From Paenibacillus artemisiicola (GTDB lineage Bacteria; Bacillota; Bacilli; Paenibacillales; Paenibacillaceae): a stretch of 64,000 bases of DNA. Shown in pieces: positions 6,839 to 15,799 of this stretch. Position 1 is the stretch's first letter, and each line of letters opens with the position of its first letter. The position numbers and the translations under genes were made by a program. The stretch lies in contig NZ_JAGGDJ010000013.1 in the NCBI RefSeq assembly GCF_017652985.1, forward strand, positions 1 to 64,000. Reading direction: 5' to 3'. The notes beneath the pieces are model-generated. The model did no database searches and was not told the DNA's origin. It saw only the letters and a program-made list of their open reading frames with translations.

Positions 6839-8461
6839 TTATTCGACCGGATACAGGCGTTCCCGGAGCGCCTTGATCTCGGCGTTCTCCAGGTATTCGT
6901 CGTACGACATCATCCGGTCGATGATGCCGTTCGGCGTGATCTCGATGATGCGGTTCGCGATCGTTTGCACGAACTGATGGTCATGCGACGTGAAGATGAG
7001 CGTGCCGTCGAAATCGATCAGTCCGTTGTTGAGCGCCGTGATGGATTCCAGGTCCAAGTGGTTGGTCGGTTCGTCCATGAGCAGCACGTTGGAGCCGGAC
7101 AGCATCATTTTGGAGAGCATGCAGCGCACCTTCTCGCCGCCGGAGAGCACGCTCGCCTTCTTCAGCGCTTCGTCGCCGGAGAACAGCATGCGGCCGAGGA
7201 AGCCGCGGATGAAGCTCTCGTCCTGATCCTTGGAATACTGGCGCAGCCAGTCGACAAGGTTCAATTCGACGCCGTCGAAGTAAGCCGAGTTGTCCTTCGG
7301 GAAGTAGGCCTGCGTCGTCGTCACGCCCCACGAGTAGGTGCCGGCATCGGCTTCCAGTTCTCCCATCAGCAGCTGCATGAGCACGGTCTTCGGCAGCGTG
7401 TTCGGACCGACGAGGGCGATTTTGTCGCCTTTGTTGATCGCGAGCGTCAGGTTGTCGATGATCGTCGCGCCGTCGATCGCCTTCGTCAAGCCTTCGGTCA
7501 GCAGCAGTTGCTTGCCCGCCTCGCGCTCCGGCTTGAAGTGGATGAACGGATATTTGCGGCTGGACGGACGAATGTCGTCGAGCGAGATTTTATCGAGCAG
7601 CTTCTTCCGGGACGTCGCTTGCTTGGACTTGGATTTATTGGCGCTGAAGCGCTGGATGAACGCCTGCAGCTCCTTGATCTTGTCTTCCTTCTTCTTGTTG
7701 GCGTCGCGCATGAGCGTGAGCGCCAGCTGGCTCGACTCGTACCAGAAGTCGTAGTTGCCGACGTACATCTGGATTTTGCCGAAATCGATATCCGCGATAT
7801 GCGTGCACACCTGATTCAGGAAGTGACGGTCATGGGATACGACGATAACGGTGCCTTCGTAGCCGGCCAGGAAGTTCTCGAGCCATTCGATCGACTGCAT
7901 GTCGAGATGGTTGGTAGGCTCGTCAAGCAGCAAGATCTGCGGGTTGCCGAACAGCGCCTGCGCCAGCAGGACCCGGACCTTCTCGTTGCCGGACAGCTCC
8001 GCCATCTTCCGGTCGTGCATTTCCGGCGGAATGCCGAGGCCGTTCAGCATGCCGGCCGCTTCGGACTCCGCTTCCCAGCCGTTCATTTCCGCGAATTCCG
8101 CTTCCAGCTCGCCCGCGCGCATGCCGTCCTCGTCGGTGAACTCCGCCTTGGCGTAGATCGCGTCCTTCTCTTTCATGACTTCGTACAGCTTCTTATGGCC
8201 CATGATGACCGTCTCGAGCACGGCGAACTCGTCGTACTCGTAATGGTTCTGCTTCAGTACCGCGAGGCGCTCGCCCGGCGTGATGTGGACTTCGCCGTTC
8301 GTTTGCTCGACTTCGCCGGACAGGATCTTCAGGAACGTCGATTTGCCCGCGCCGTTCGCGCCGATGAGGCCGTAGCAGTTGCCCGGCGTGAATTTAATAT
8401 TGACATCTTCAAATAGCGCACGCTTGCCGAATCGAAGCGTGATGCCGCTCGTACTGATCAT
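6839..8461 (-). CDS. ykpA: ABC-F family ATPase, YkpA type
   Basis: A 540-residue protein with two ABC domains and no membrane part, like B. subtilis YkpA/E. coli YbiT. Domain 1 has Walker A GANGAGKST (34-42), signature LSGNEK (156-161, usually LSGGE/Q) and Walker B with LLLDEPTNHLD. A charged linker (about 250-310) is followed by domain 2, in which the Walker A site is VGPNTLPKT (351-359) and so lacks the final glycine before lysine. Its signature LSGGEKVR and LLMDEPTNHLD are intact. ABC-F proteins act on ribosomes, affecting elongation or antibiotic release; substrate transport is not expected. The linker lacks features that would identify it as a drug-resistance member. Confidence 0.95.
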   Translation of the reverse strand: MISTSGITLRFGKRALFEDVNIKFTPGNCYGLIGANGAGKSTFLKILSGEVEQTNGEVHITPGERLAVLKQNHYEYDEFAVLETVIMGHKKLYEVMKEKDAIYAKAEFTDEDGMRAGELEAEFAEMNGWEAESEAAGMLNGLGIPPEMHDRKMAELSGNEKVRVLLAQALFGNPQILLLDEPTNHLDMQSIEWLENFLAGYEGTVIVVSHDRHFLNQVCTHIADIDFGKIQMYVGNYDFWYESSQLALTLMRDANKKKEDKIKELQAFIQRFSANKSKSKQATSRKKLLDKISLDDIRPSSRKYPFIHFKPEREAGKQLLLTEGLTKAIDGATIIDNLTLAINKGDKIALVGPNTLPKTVLMQLLMGELEADAGTYSWGVTTTQAYFPKDNSAYFDGVELNLVDWLRQYSKDQDESFIRGFLGRMLFSGDEALKKASVLSGGEKVRCMLSKMMLSGSNVLLMDEPTNHLDLESITALNNGLIDFDGTLIFTSHDHQFVQTIANRIIEITPNGIIDRMMSYDEYLENAEIKALRERLYPVE

Positions 8462-8544
8462 GTTCAGGTATCCCGTCCTTCGCTAATGAATGTTACGCAT
8501 CACTCCATTATAGCACAGAAACGCCATGCGATGCTGACTTTCTG

Positions 8545-9462
8545 CTATAAACGCCAGGTTTCGCCGTGCGGCAATATCCGGACCGCGCCTTCCTCGAGCC
8601 GCAGCCGGCGGATTTCCACCTCCAGCCGGTCGAGCGCTTCGCGCGGCGTATCGTCCGCGAGCTTGTAGGAGCCGTAGTGCATCGGCACGAACCGGCGCGC
8701 GCCCGTATCGCGGAACGCCTGCAGCGCCTCTTCCGGCGTGACATGCTGCGGCCCCATGAACCATTCGGGATCGTACGCGCCGATCGGCATGAGCGCCACG
8801 TCGATATCGGGGAAGCGGCGGCCGATTTCCTTGAAACCGTCGAAGTAGCCGCTGTCGCCCGCGAAGTAGACGGTCGGCACGTTCCGGCGCTCCATCACGA
8901 AACCGCCCCAGCGGGACGAATTCGTGTCGGTCAAGGTGCGCCGCGTCCAATGCTGCGCCGGGACGAAATGAAACCGGACCCCGCGGAGGGAGGCCGACTG
9001 CCACCAGTCCAGCTCGATGATGGACGAGAAGCCCTTGCGCCGCAGCTTGTCGGCGAGTCCGACGGGCACGATGAGCGTCTTGCTGCCCTTCAGCTGCTTC
9101 AGCGAGGCGATGTTCAGGTGGTCGTAATGCGAATGCGAGATCAGGATGACGTCGATCGGGGGCATGTCGGCGATGGCGACGCCCGGCGGCACCAGCCGCT
9201 TGTGGATGGCCAGCTGCTCGGCCCAGACGGGATCCGTGACGATGTTCAGCCCCGCCAGCTGGATCAGGAACGTCGAGTGGCCGATCCACGTCAGCGCCGG
9301 CTCGGTCGTATTGGCATGCAGGAAGGTCAGGTCGGGGGCGACGGCCGGCACCTTGAAGGAGTAGTCCTTCCGCTTCATCCGTCCGGCGCGTTCCCTGCGC
9401 CATTGCCGGACTTCGCGGAACGTTTTCGGCACGGCGTCGGGGTTCAAGTTGGTGTAGCGCAT
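8545..9462 (-). CDS. NAPE-PLD-like metallo-beta-lactamase fold hydrolase
   Basis: A 305-residue protein. The metal-binding motif HSHYDHL (HxHxDH) is preceded by LTWIGHSTFLIQLAGLNIVTDP, the N-terminal strand pattern of the NAPE-PLD/UlaG-like branch. Further ligands are in FAGDSGYF and PMHYGSY. The enzyme most likely hydrolyses a phosphodiester or related bond with two bound metals; the substrate is not evident. The start at 9462 is supported by GGGAGAG nine bases upstream; that binding site lies inside the longer frame that begins at 9486. It runs in the same direction as the ABC-F gene, 83 bp before it. Confidence 0.9.
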   Translation of the reverse strand: MRYTNLNPDAVPKTFREVRQWRRERAGRMKRKDYSFKVPAVAPDLTFLHANTTEPALTWIGHSTFLIQLAGLNIVTDPVWAEQLAIHKRLVPPGVAIADMPPIDVILISHSHYDHLNIASLKQLKGSKTLIVPVGLADKLRRKGFSSIIELDWWQSASLRGVRFHFVPAQHWTRRTLTDTNSSRWGGFVMERRNVPTVYFAGDSGYFDGFKEIGRRFPDIDVALMPIGAYDPEWFMGPQHVTPEEALQAFRDTGARRFVPMHYGSYKLADDTPREALDRLEVEIRRLRLEEGAVRILPHGETWRL

Positions 9463-9663
9463 GTCTCGCATCTCTCCCGTATTCAATCATGTGCTGGCCG
9501 CTTGGCGCGCTGCTGCGAATGAGGAATAGACCCGCACCGGACCGCTCTAATGCTGCTCTTTCCAAGATACCAAGCTTAATGGGATTAATCAAACCATGGA
9601 CGGGCGAAAATCGCGGACCGGGAAGCGGCTTATGGCGGAAAGATGAACGGACGGCGGGCCGGA

Positions 9664-9692
9664 TTGAGATTGGCCGCCCGGTGGTTTACACT
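9664..9692 (+). promoter_or_regulatory. Predicted SigA promoter of the cvfC-like gene
   Basis: TTGAGA, 17-bp spacer, TACACT, ending 57 bp before the start codon at 9750. Confidence 0.5.
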
Positions 9693-9749
9693 GAGAGGAC
9701 AAGCACGCGCGGCGTTCGGAGGCCGCGCGAAAAACGGAGGTTGATCACG

Positions 9750-10907
9750 ATGAAACTGATTGGCATCGAACCGACGCCAAGCCCCAATTCGATGAAGCTG
9801 AACGTCGACGAGAAGCTCGCGCCCGGCGTGCGCCTGAACTACGCCCCCGCCGACGCGGCCGGCGCGCCGGAGCCGCTGCGCGGCCTGCTCGGCATCGACG
9901 GCGTGCGAGGCCTGTTCCGCACGGCGGATTTCATCGCGCTCGACCGGAAGCCGGGGGCGGACTGGGAGCGCATCCTGTCCGCGGCGCGGCAGCTGCTGCA
10001 GAGCGAGGACGCCGGCGCCGGCAGCGCCGGCGGGCCCGGCGCCGCCGAAGCTTTCGGCGAAGCGCACGCGTTCGTGCAGCTGTACCGGGGGATCCCGATC
10101 CAGGTGCGCGTGCGCACGCCGGGCGGCGAGACCCGCGCCGCCATGCCCGCGGCCTTCACGGACGCGGTGACCCGCGCGGCCGCCGCGTCGATGATCCGCG
10201 AGCGGAAGCTCGAGGAGCTCGGGGTCCGCTACGGCGAGCCCGAGGAAATCGCGGCGGAGCTCGTCCGCGAGCTGGAAGCCGCGTACCCGGCGGAGCGGCT
10301 GGACGCCCTCGTCGAGGCGGCGCTCGCGCTCGGCGCCGCGGGCGAAGGCGAAGCCGCGGCCGCGCCGGCCGTGCGCCCCGCGCCGCTGAGCGCGGAGGCG
10401 CTCGCGGAGCGGATGGCGGACCCGGACTGGTCGGTCCGCTACGAGGCGCTCGACCGCACGGCGCCGGAGCCGGCGATGCTGCCGTCGCTCGCGAAGGCGA
10501 TCGCCGACGACAACGCCTCCATCCGGCGGCTGGCCGTCGTCTACCTCGGCGAGCTGCGCCTGCCGGAGGCGATGCCGCTGCTCTTCGCGGCGCTGAAGGA
10601 TGCGTCGGCGTCCGTCCGCCGGACCGCCGGCGACACGTTGTCCGATCTCGGCGACCCCGCCGCGGTTGGCCCGATGATCGAGGCGCTCGGCGACCGCAAC
10701 AAGCTGGTCCGCTGGCGCGCCGCGCGCTTCCTTTACGAGGCGGGCGACGATACCGCCGTCGAGGCGCTCGAGCAAGCGGCGGGCGACCCGGAGTACGAGG
10801 TCAGCCTGCAGGCGCGCATCGCGCTCGAGCGCATCCAGCGGGGCGAGGAAGCCGCCGGCTCCGTCTGGCAGCAGATGACGCGCAGCCGCGAGGGCGGGCA
10901 AGCTTAA
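9750..10907 (+). CDS. cvfC: CvfC/YpgR-like protein: NifU N-terminal domain plus HEAT repeats
   Basis: A 385-residue protein. Residues 1-85 match the Nfu/NifU N-terminal fold (MKLIGIEPTPSPNSMKL, then the IDGVRGLFRTADFIALDR block). The C-terminal part (about 235-375) consists of HEAT/PBS-lyase-like repeats, for example VRYEALDRT, IRRLAVVYLGELR, VRRTAGDTLSDLGDPAAV and VRWRAARFLYEAGD. This combination is that of B. subtilis YpgR and S. aureus conserved virulence factor C; the biochemical role is not settled. The NifU-N part lacks the CxxC cluster ligands of true scaffold proteins. The start is fixed by GGAGG ahead of ATG at 9750. The gene is Ala/Glu-rich and very GC-rich. Confidence 0.88.
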   Translation: MKLIGIEPTPSPNSMKLNVDEKLAPGVRLNYAPADAAGAPEPLRGLLGIDGVRGLFRTADFIALDRKPGADWERILSAARQLLQSEDAGAGSAGGPGAAEAFGEAHAFVQLYRGIPIQVRVRTPGGETRAAMPAAFTDAVTRAAAASMIRERKLEELGVRYGEPEEIAAELVRELEAAYPAERLDALVEAALALGAAGEGEAAAAPAVRPAPLSAEALAERMADPDWSVRYEALDRTAPEPAMLPSLAKAIADDNASIRRLAVVYLGELRLPEAMPLLFAALKDASASVRRTAGDTLSDLGDPAAVGPMIEALGDRNKLVRWRAARFLYEAGDDTAVEALEQAAGDPEYEVSLQARIALERIQRGEEAAGSVWQQMTRSREGGQA

Positions 10908-11147
10908 GCGGGGATGGTTGTGAGGCGTGTGCGCTGGAGGGTTCGCGCTGCCGCTCGAGCACGGCGAGCGGTAACGGCGGCGGAGCACTGCAGGGTTCTC
11001 TTTCACGGGAACCCCGATGCAGGTGATCACACTCGCGCGTTTGATTGCGGTCTAGGCCGTAGGCATAGCGCCGCGGTCAAGCCGCAAGTAACCGTCGGCG
11101 CGAGCCGGCGGGGACGCCCGCGCCACTCGCCTCGTTACCAACCTATG

Positions 11148-11796
11148 AAGGCTGCTGTATCACCTTCTTGCACCAATTCCGTCTGCTTTCTCGACCATGC
11201 AGGTTACCTGATAACCCTCTTACTCCTAATTCACCATCACTTTCGACCATGTAGGTTGCCCTATCACCCTCTTGCCGAATCCGCCTGCTTTCTCGACCAT
11301 GTAGGTTACCCCATCACCTTCTTGCACCATATCCGCCTGCTTCCTCGGCTACGTAGGTTACCCTATCACCCTCTTGCGCCATATCCGCCTGCTTCCTCGG
11401 CTACGTAGGTTACCCTATCACCCTCTTGCGCCAAATCTGCCTAATTTCAGGACTATGTAGGCTACCCCTTCACCTTCTTGCACCATATCCGCCTGCTTCC
11501 TCGGCTACGTTGGTTACCCTATCACCCTCTTGCGCCGAATCTGCCTAATTTCTCGACTATGTAGCCTACCCCTTCACCTTCTTGCACCAATTCAGCCTGC
11601 TTCCTCGACTATGTAGGTTACCTCATCACCCTCTTGATTCAAATCCGTCTGCTTGTCCGACCAAGTAGGTTCCCCCTTCACCTTCTCGCGCGAAATCCGC
11701 CTACATTTCGACCATGTAGGTTACCTTAACACCTTCTTACTCCAAATCTGCCTGCTTCTTCGTCCATATAGGTTATCTCATCACCTTCTTGCATCC
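11148..11796 (+). repeat. Array R1: about 12 tandem 52-bp repeats (CATGTAGGTTACC family)
   Basis: Units of 50-52 bp begin CATGTAGGTTACC, continue with 3 variable bases and TCACCTTCTTGC, then a spacer close to ACCATATCCGCCTGCTTCC. Some units start TACGTAGG or TATGTAGG. Spacers within the array resemble each other more than those of the other arrays. It lies between cvfC and the convergent rhamnosidase gene and has no open frame through it, because the unit is not a multiple of three. Confidence 0.92.
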
Positions 11797-11855
11797 TATT
11801 ACGCCTTTACTCACCGACAATCTCTCTAACGGGACACTAGAAACAAGGTGCCTTT

Positions 11856-11935
11856 ACTAGATGCGTTACTAGTGCGTTACTAGTGTATTACTAGTGCATT
11901 ACTAGTGAGTCACTAATGCTTCACTAGCCACTAGC
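11856..11935. repeat. 11-bp phased ACTAGT repeats
   Basis: The palindrome ACTAGT occurs at 11868, 11879, 11890 and 11901, exactly 11 bp apart. Near-copies ACTAAT at 11912 and ACTAGC at 11923 keep the phase, and ACTAGA at 11856 and ACTAGC at 11930 flank it. The consensus unit is GCGTTACTAGT. It lies just after array R1 and before the shared terminator. Confidence 0.8.
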
Positions 11936-12010
11936 GCTTCACCAAGCGCTTGCTAGACGCTAGACATTTCACTAGGCGTTCCAACAGGCGCGCCACTAAG
12001 CGTCAACGCC

Positions 12011-12050
12011 AAAAACCTTGGCCTCCGCCGAAGCGGAAGCCAAGGTTTTT
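12011..12050 (-). terminator. Bidirectional terminator after the rhamnosidase gene
   Basis: AAAAACCTTGGC and its exact complement GCCAAGGTTTTT flank a second complementary pair CTCCGC/GCGGA. It is 47 bp past the stop at 12097 and could also stop read-through from the plus strand. Confidence 0.9.
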
Positions 12051-12096
12051 CAATACGCATCACGCGCGGTGCCGGCGCATTCCCGGCGAAACCGCC

Positions 12097-14493
12097 TTAC
12101 TTCCCGACTCCCGCGGGAACCGCGCACGACAGCGCGATGTCGGCATGCCCGACTTCGTGCCGGGAGCCGTCCGGCAGCACGACGACCGCCGGCACGCCCT
12201 CGGGTACGTTCGCCTGCAGCGTGAAACGGCCGTCCCGGATCTCCCAGCGGACCCGCACGCTGCCTTGACGCGTCGGCACGGTGCCTTCGGCCCACTCCTG
12301 GCCCGCCGGCTTCGGCGCGATGCGGATCGCCGCGAAGCCCGGCCGTTCCGGCTGGACGCCGAGCGTCTCGGCGACGTACTCATGCAGCGGCAGCGCGCTC
12401 CAGGCATGGCAGTCGCTCCGCTGATGAACCGGGTCCTCGACCCACGCCGTCAGCCCGAGCGCGATCTGGTCCTTCCATGGCTTCCACAGCTGCTCGGTCC
12501 GGCCGTAAAGGCCCGTTTTCGCCAGCGCGCGGAACGTATAATGGCTCATCGAGAACGACGTCGCCGGCAAATCCGCGCGCGCCAGCGTCCGCTCCAGCAG
12601 GCCGCGCGCCTCCCCGCCTTCGACCGCGCCGGAGAGCACGGCCCAGATCTGCGCGTGCTGGCTGAACATCGGCACGTCCGGCCCGTCGCGGTACAGCTCC
12701 GCTTCCGCGTCGTAGCAGGCGCCGCGAATCGCCGCGTTCACCGCGAGCGCCCGCTCGCGGTATTCCGCCGCCGTGTCCTTGCGGCCCGCCGCTTCGTTCA
12801 GCTCGGCGCCTTGCAGGAGCGACAGGGCGTACATGGCGTTGTACACGGTGAGCGCCCCGTTATGCCGCGCCGGCGGCGCGCCGGCGTTGTCGTGCCACGC
12901 CGTTACCCAGTCGACGAACGCCCAATACGGCTCGGGAATGTACCCGACGAGGCCGTCGTCCCCGACCAGCCGGTCGAACCAGCCGAGCACGGCGTCGATC
13001 GTCGGCAAGTACCGGCGGACGAGCTTCCCGTCGCCGAAATGCGCGTAATGATCGTGTACCATTTGCACCCAAAACAGCGCGAACCCCGGAATCACCTGCC
13101 GCGACACGGACGGATAGCGGCTCTGCAGCATGCCCGACGGCATGAGCGAGCCGTGAAAATCGTCGATCGTCTTGCGCGCCAGCCGGTCGTCCCCGCTGAC
13201 CGCGTACGTGAACAGCGCCTGCGACTTCGCGTCCATAATGTACTGCATCTGCTCGTAGTACGGCGTGTCCTCGTACGTGTCCTGCATGCAGCCGCGAAGC
13301 GTGTTCAAACTGATCCGCCACATGTCTTCCGTCAGCGGATCCGAGCTGCGCACGGCGCCGAGCTCCTCCAGCGGAAAGCCCGTCGCGCGCCAGCCGAGCC
13401 GCGCCACGGTCAGCGGCGCGTCGCCGGCCCGGATGACGACGCGGACGAAGCGGAACGCCCGTCGCCCCATCGGCTCGTACGTCTCCGGCCCGCCGGCGCT
13501 GCCCCAGCCCGCCGGGAAGAACCGGTCGTCGTTGCCGACCAGCGTCTTGCCTTCCATGTCGTCGCGGACGGCCTTCCGGACGCCGCCGTGCAGCTCGGGC
13601 TGCGCGTATTCATACGCCTCCGCGTACAGCAGATCGAGCTGGCCGCCTTGCCCGCCGTGCACCGCCAGCTGGACGTACCCCGTCGTCAGCCGGCCCGCGT
13701 CCAGCTCCAGCGCGACGGTCTCGCCCGGCTGGACGGTGAGCGGGAAGAGCGCGCCGGCCGGGCTTTTCTCCGCGGCCGCGATGCCTTCGGCGCGCATGAG
13801 CCGCGGGAAGTCCTGCTCGGTCTCCCGCAGCGGCGGAATCGGACGCGGCGTCAGCTGCCACGGCATCAGCTGGCCCCAGAAGCGGTCCAGCGGCTCGAGC
13901 GGCCGCGCGCAGACGCTCCAGGCGGAATCGTCGAACCCGGCTTCCCGCCAGCCGGCCGGAATCCGGTCGCCGCGCACGTCCTCCGTCCCGCCGACGAACA
14001 GCGTCTTCGTCTCCTGGCCGATCCGGACCGCGTCGCACAGCAGCAGCTTCCACGTACCGTCCGTATCCAGCGTCTCCGCCGCCGAGCCGTGCTTGTCCTT
14101 TAGCGCGCCCTGCAGCCAGAGGCCGCCGGCGTCCGCGCGCCATTCCGACAGCGGGCCGCCGTCGGAGCCGCCGCCCGTCAGGAGGCTCGGATAATGCACG
14201 ACTTCGACCGCGATCGCGTTGCGCCCTTCGCGCAAATACGGCGCCAGATCGACCGTGTCGTAATAATGGCGCCAATTGTCGCCTTTGCAAGGGCCGCGGA
14301 GCACGAAGGTGCCGTTGACGTACAGGCGGTATTTGCTGTCGGCGGTCACCTCCGCCAGAAGCTCGCTCGCGGCGGGATCGGCGACGTCGAACGTTTTGCG
14401 GTACAGCGTTCTGTGCTGCATCCGCTCCGTCGCGGGAGCGGACCCGGCGTCCGGGCGAATCCATCGCGCCGTCCAGGCATGCTGATGTTCCAT
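12097..14493 (-). CDS. Alpha-L-rhamnosidase (GH78)
   Basis: A 798-residue protein. The N-terminal beta-sandwich (TLYRKTFDVADPAASELLAE, YRLYVNGTFVLRGP) is the rhamnosidase N domain. The (alpha/alpha)6 catalytic domain starts near residue 400 with LRGCMQDTYEDTPYYEQ, the acidic loop of family GH78, followed by YIMDAKSQALFTYAVSGDD and FALFWVQMVHDHYAHFGD. A C-terminal beta domain ends the protein. No signal peptide is present, so it acts in the cytosol on imported rhamnosides. The start at 14493 has GAGGTG five bases upstream; an earlier in-frame ATG at 14589 lies upstream of the predicted promoter. The gene is divergent from an AraC regulator that likely controls it. Confidence 0.93.
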   Translation of the reverse strand: MEHQHAWTARWIRPDAGSAPATERMQHRTLYRKTFDVADPAASELLAEVTADSKYRLYVNGTFVLRGPCKGDNWRHYYDTVDLAPYLREGRNAIAVEVVHYPSLLTGGGSDGGPLSEWRADAGGLWLQGALKDKHGSAAETLDTDGTWKLLLCDAVRIGQETKTLFVGGTEDVRGDRIPAGWREAGFDDSAWSVCARPLEPLDRFWGQLMPWQLTPRPIPPLRETEQDFPRLMRAEGIAAAEKSPAGALFPLTVQPGETVALELDAGRLTTGYVQLAVHGGQGGQLDLLYAEAYEYAQPELHGGVRKAVRDDMEGKTLVGNDDRFFPAGWGSAGGPETYEPMGRRAFRFVRVVIRAGDAPLTVARLGWRATGFPLEELGAVRSSDPLTEDMWRISLNTLRGCMQDTYEDTPYYEQMQYIMDAKSQALFTYAVSGDDRLARKTIDDFHGSLMPSGMLQSRYPSVSRQVIPGFALFWVQMVHDHYAHFGDGKLVRRYLPTIDAVLGWFDRLVGDDGLVGYIPEPYWAFVDWVTAWHDNAGAPPARHNGALTVYNAMYALSLLQGAELNEAAGRKDTAAEYRERALAVNAAIRGACYDAEAELYRDGPDVPMFSQHAQIWAVLSGAVEGGEARGLLERTLARADLPATSFSMSHYTFRALAKTGLYGRTEQLWKPWKDQIALGLTAWVEDPVHQRSDCHAWSALPLHEYVAETLGVQPERPGFAAIRIAPKPAGQEWAEGTVPTRQGSVRVRWEIRDGRFTLQANVPEGVPAVVVLPDGSRHEVGHADIALSCAVPAGVGK

Positions 14494-14516
14494 CTCGCAC
14501 CTCTTCCTTCCGTATC

Positions 14517-14559
14517 CAAAATGAAAACGCTTGACATTCCCATTATAGAAAGTTACAAC
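14517..14559. promoter_or_regulatory. Overlapping divergent promoters, rhamnosidase/AraC, with cre-like sequence
   Basis: Plus strand: TTGACA (14531-14536), 17 bp, TACAAC (14554-14559) for the AraC gene. Minus strand: a perfect TATAAT at 14547-14542 with no good -35, as in activator-dependent promoters, for the rhamnosidase gene. TGAAAACGCTTGACA at the left end resembles a catabolite-responsive element but is one base too long for the consensus, so CcpA control is only a possibility. Confidence 0.45.
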
Positions 14560-14627
14560 GAAGGAAAGCGGGATTTTCGAATCAATCAAAGGGAGAATCG
14601 GTTCAGATTGCGAGGAGGGGTAGAGAG

Positions 14628-15482
14628 ATGGCGGAAAAGCGAAAATTCACGCACGCGCAGCTGATCCGGCCGGACGAGGGAATCCGCGTGCATCTGCTGC
14701 ATAACGGGCTGTACCGGTCCGTCGGCGCGCACGGGCACGATTTCGTGGAGCTGCTGTACGTTCGTTCGGGGAAGGCGGTCCATCGCGTGAACGACAAGAC
14801 GTTCCGGGCCGGGGCCGGCGACGCGTTCGTCATCCAAGCCGGCGATACGCATGCGTTCGAGCCGATCACGCCGTATTTCGAATGGATCGACTGCATGTTC
14901 CTGCCCGCGTTCGTCGATTACGACGTGCGTTCCCTGCTGTCGAGCCGCAAATATTTCTCCGGGGACGGCATGGAAACGGATTATCTCATGCAAGCCATGC
15001 TGCGGGAATACGAGGAAAAGAAGCCGGCTTATCTGACCAAGCTCCGAGGCTACATGCTCGCGCTGTTGGCCGAGCTCGGGCGGCAGATCGAGCAGCGCGC
15101 GGACCTGTACTACGGAAGCCGCAAAAAAACGCGGCTGCTGCAGGAGGCCGTCGAATACGTCCACCTGCATCACCGCGACAAAATCACGCTCGACGACGCC
15201 GCAGCGAAGCTCGGCATCAGCCGCAGCACGCTAAGCCGGCTGTTCCGCAGCCACGCGAACGACAGCTTCGCCGGCTTCGTGAACGCGTACCGGCTGGAAC
15301 GGAGCGGACGCCTGCTCCGCGCCGGCGACCTGTCCGTCCGCGACGCGGCGCTGGAATGCGGCTTCGCGGACGGGAAGCATTTCCGCACGCTGTTCCGGCG
15401 GCGGTTCGGGATGACGCCGGGCGAATTCCGGCGCGCGGCCGAAGACCCGGCGGAGGTCCCGGGCGAGCCCGGCCGGCTCTGA
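14628..15482 (+). CDS. AraC family regulator, likely of the rhamnosidase gene
   Basis: A 284-residue protein with an N-terminal cupin sensor (VGAHGHDFVELLYVRSGKAVH, then GDAFVIQAGDTHAF) and a C-terminal double helix-turn-helix (about 180-275): ITLDDAAAKLGISRSTLSRLF and LSVRDAALECGFADGKHFRTLF. This is the RhaS/RhaR-type layout. GAGGAGG lies upstream of ATG at 14628. The 134-bp region shared with the rhamnosidase gene makes control of that gene likely; the inducer (rhamnose or a rhamnoside) is inferred, not shown. Confidence 0.92.
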   Translation: MAEKRKFTHAQLIRPDEGIRVHLLHNGLYRSVGAHGHDFVELLYVRSGKAVHRVNDKTFRAGAGDAFVIQAGDTHAFEPITPYFEWIDCMFLPAFVDYDVRSLLSSRKYFSGDGMETDYLMQAMLREYEEKKPAYLTKLRGYMLALLAELGRQIEQRADLYYGSRKKTRLLQEAVEYVHLHHRDKITLDDAAAKLGISRSTLSRLFRSHANDSFAGFVNAYRLERSGRLLRAGDLSVRDAALECGFADGKHFRTLFRRRFGMTPGEFRRAAEDPAEVPGEPGRL

Positions 15483-15554
15483 TTCGGCCGGCGCGGGCCG
15501 GGCCGGCGGGCGCAGCGGGCAATGGCGCATGCGCGAGCCGAGGAGTTCCGGCGG

Positions 15555-15780
15555 GAACCGACGCCGGCACGACCAGGCGGCTGCTACCGTTGCGGCGGAG
15601 CTGACGCTGGCCCGAGCGGGCGGCCGCAGCCGTTGCGGCGGAGCCGACGACGGCACGGCCGCAGCCCCGACACCAGCCCGACCGGACGGCCGCAGCGTTA
15701 CGACGAAGCCGACGCCGGCCGACCGGGCGGCTGAGGCAGCCGCGGAGCCGACGCCGGCCCGGCTGCGGCGGAGCGGCTAC
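15555..15780 (+). repeat. Degenerate GC-rich tandem repeat of about 43 bp
   Basis: Four to five imperfect copies with the recurring segments GGAGCCGACGCCGGCCCG and GGCGGCCGCAGCCGTTGCGG. Copies differ in length, so it is an old or unstable array. It fills most of the 317-bp gap between the AraC gene and the convergent transglutaminase-like gene. No supported gene lies here. Confidence 0.55.
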
Positions 15781-15799
15781 CGGCTCGCCGCCCGCCGCC

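Noticed and set aside
11148..11796. CRISPR array
   Set aside because: Unit period and repeated core look similar, but spacers are near-identical within an array instead of unique, repeats vary, and no cas genes are in the window.
14517..14532. A firm catabolite-responsive element before the rhamnosidase gene
   Set aside because: The match is one base longer than the CcpA consensus, so it is only mentioned as a possibility in the promoter entry.
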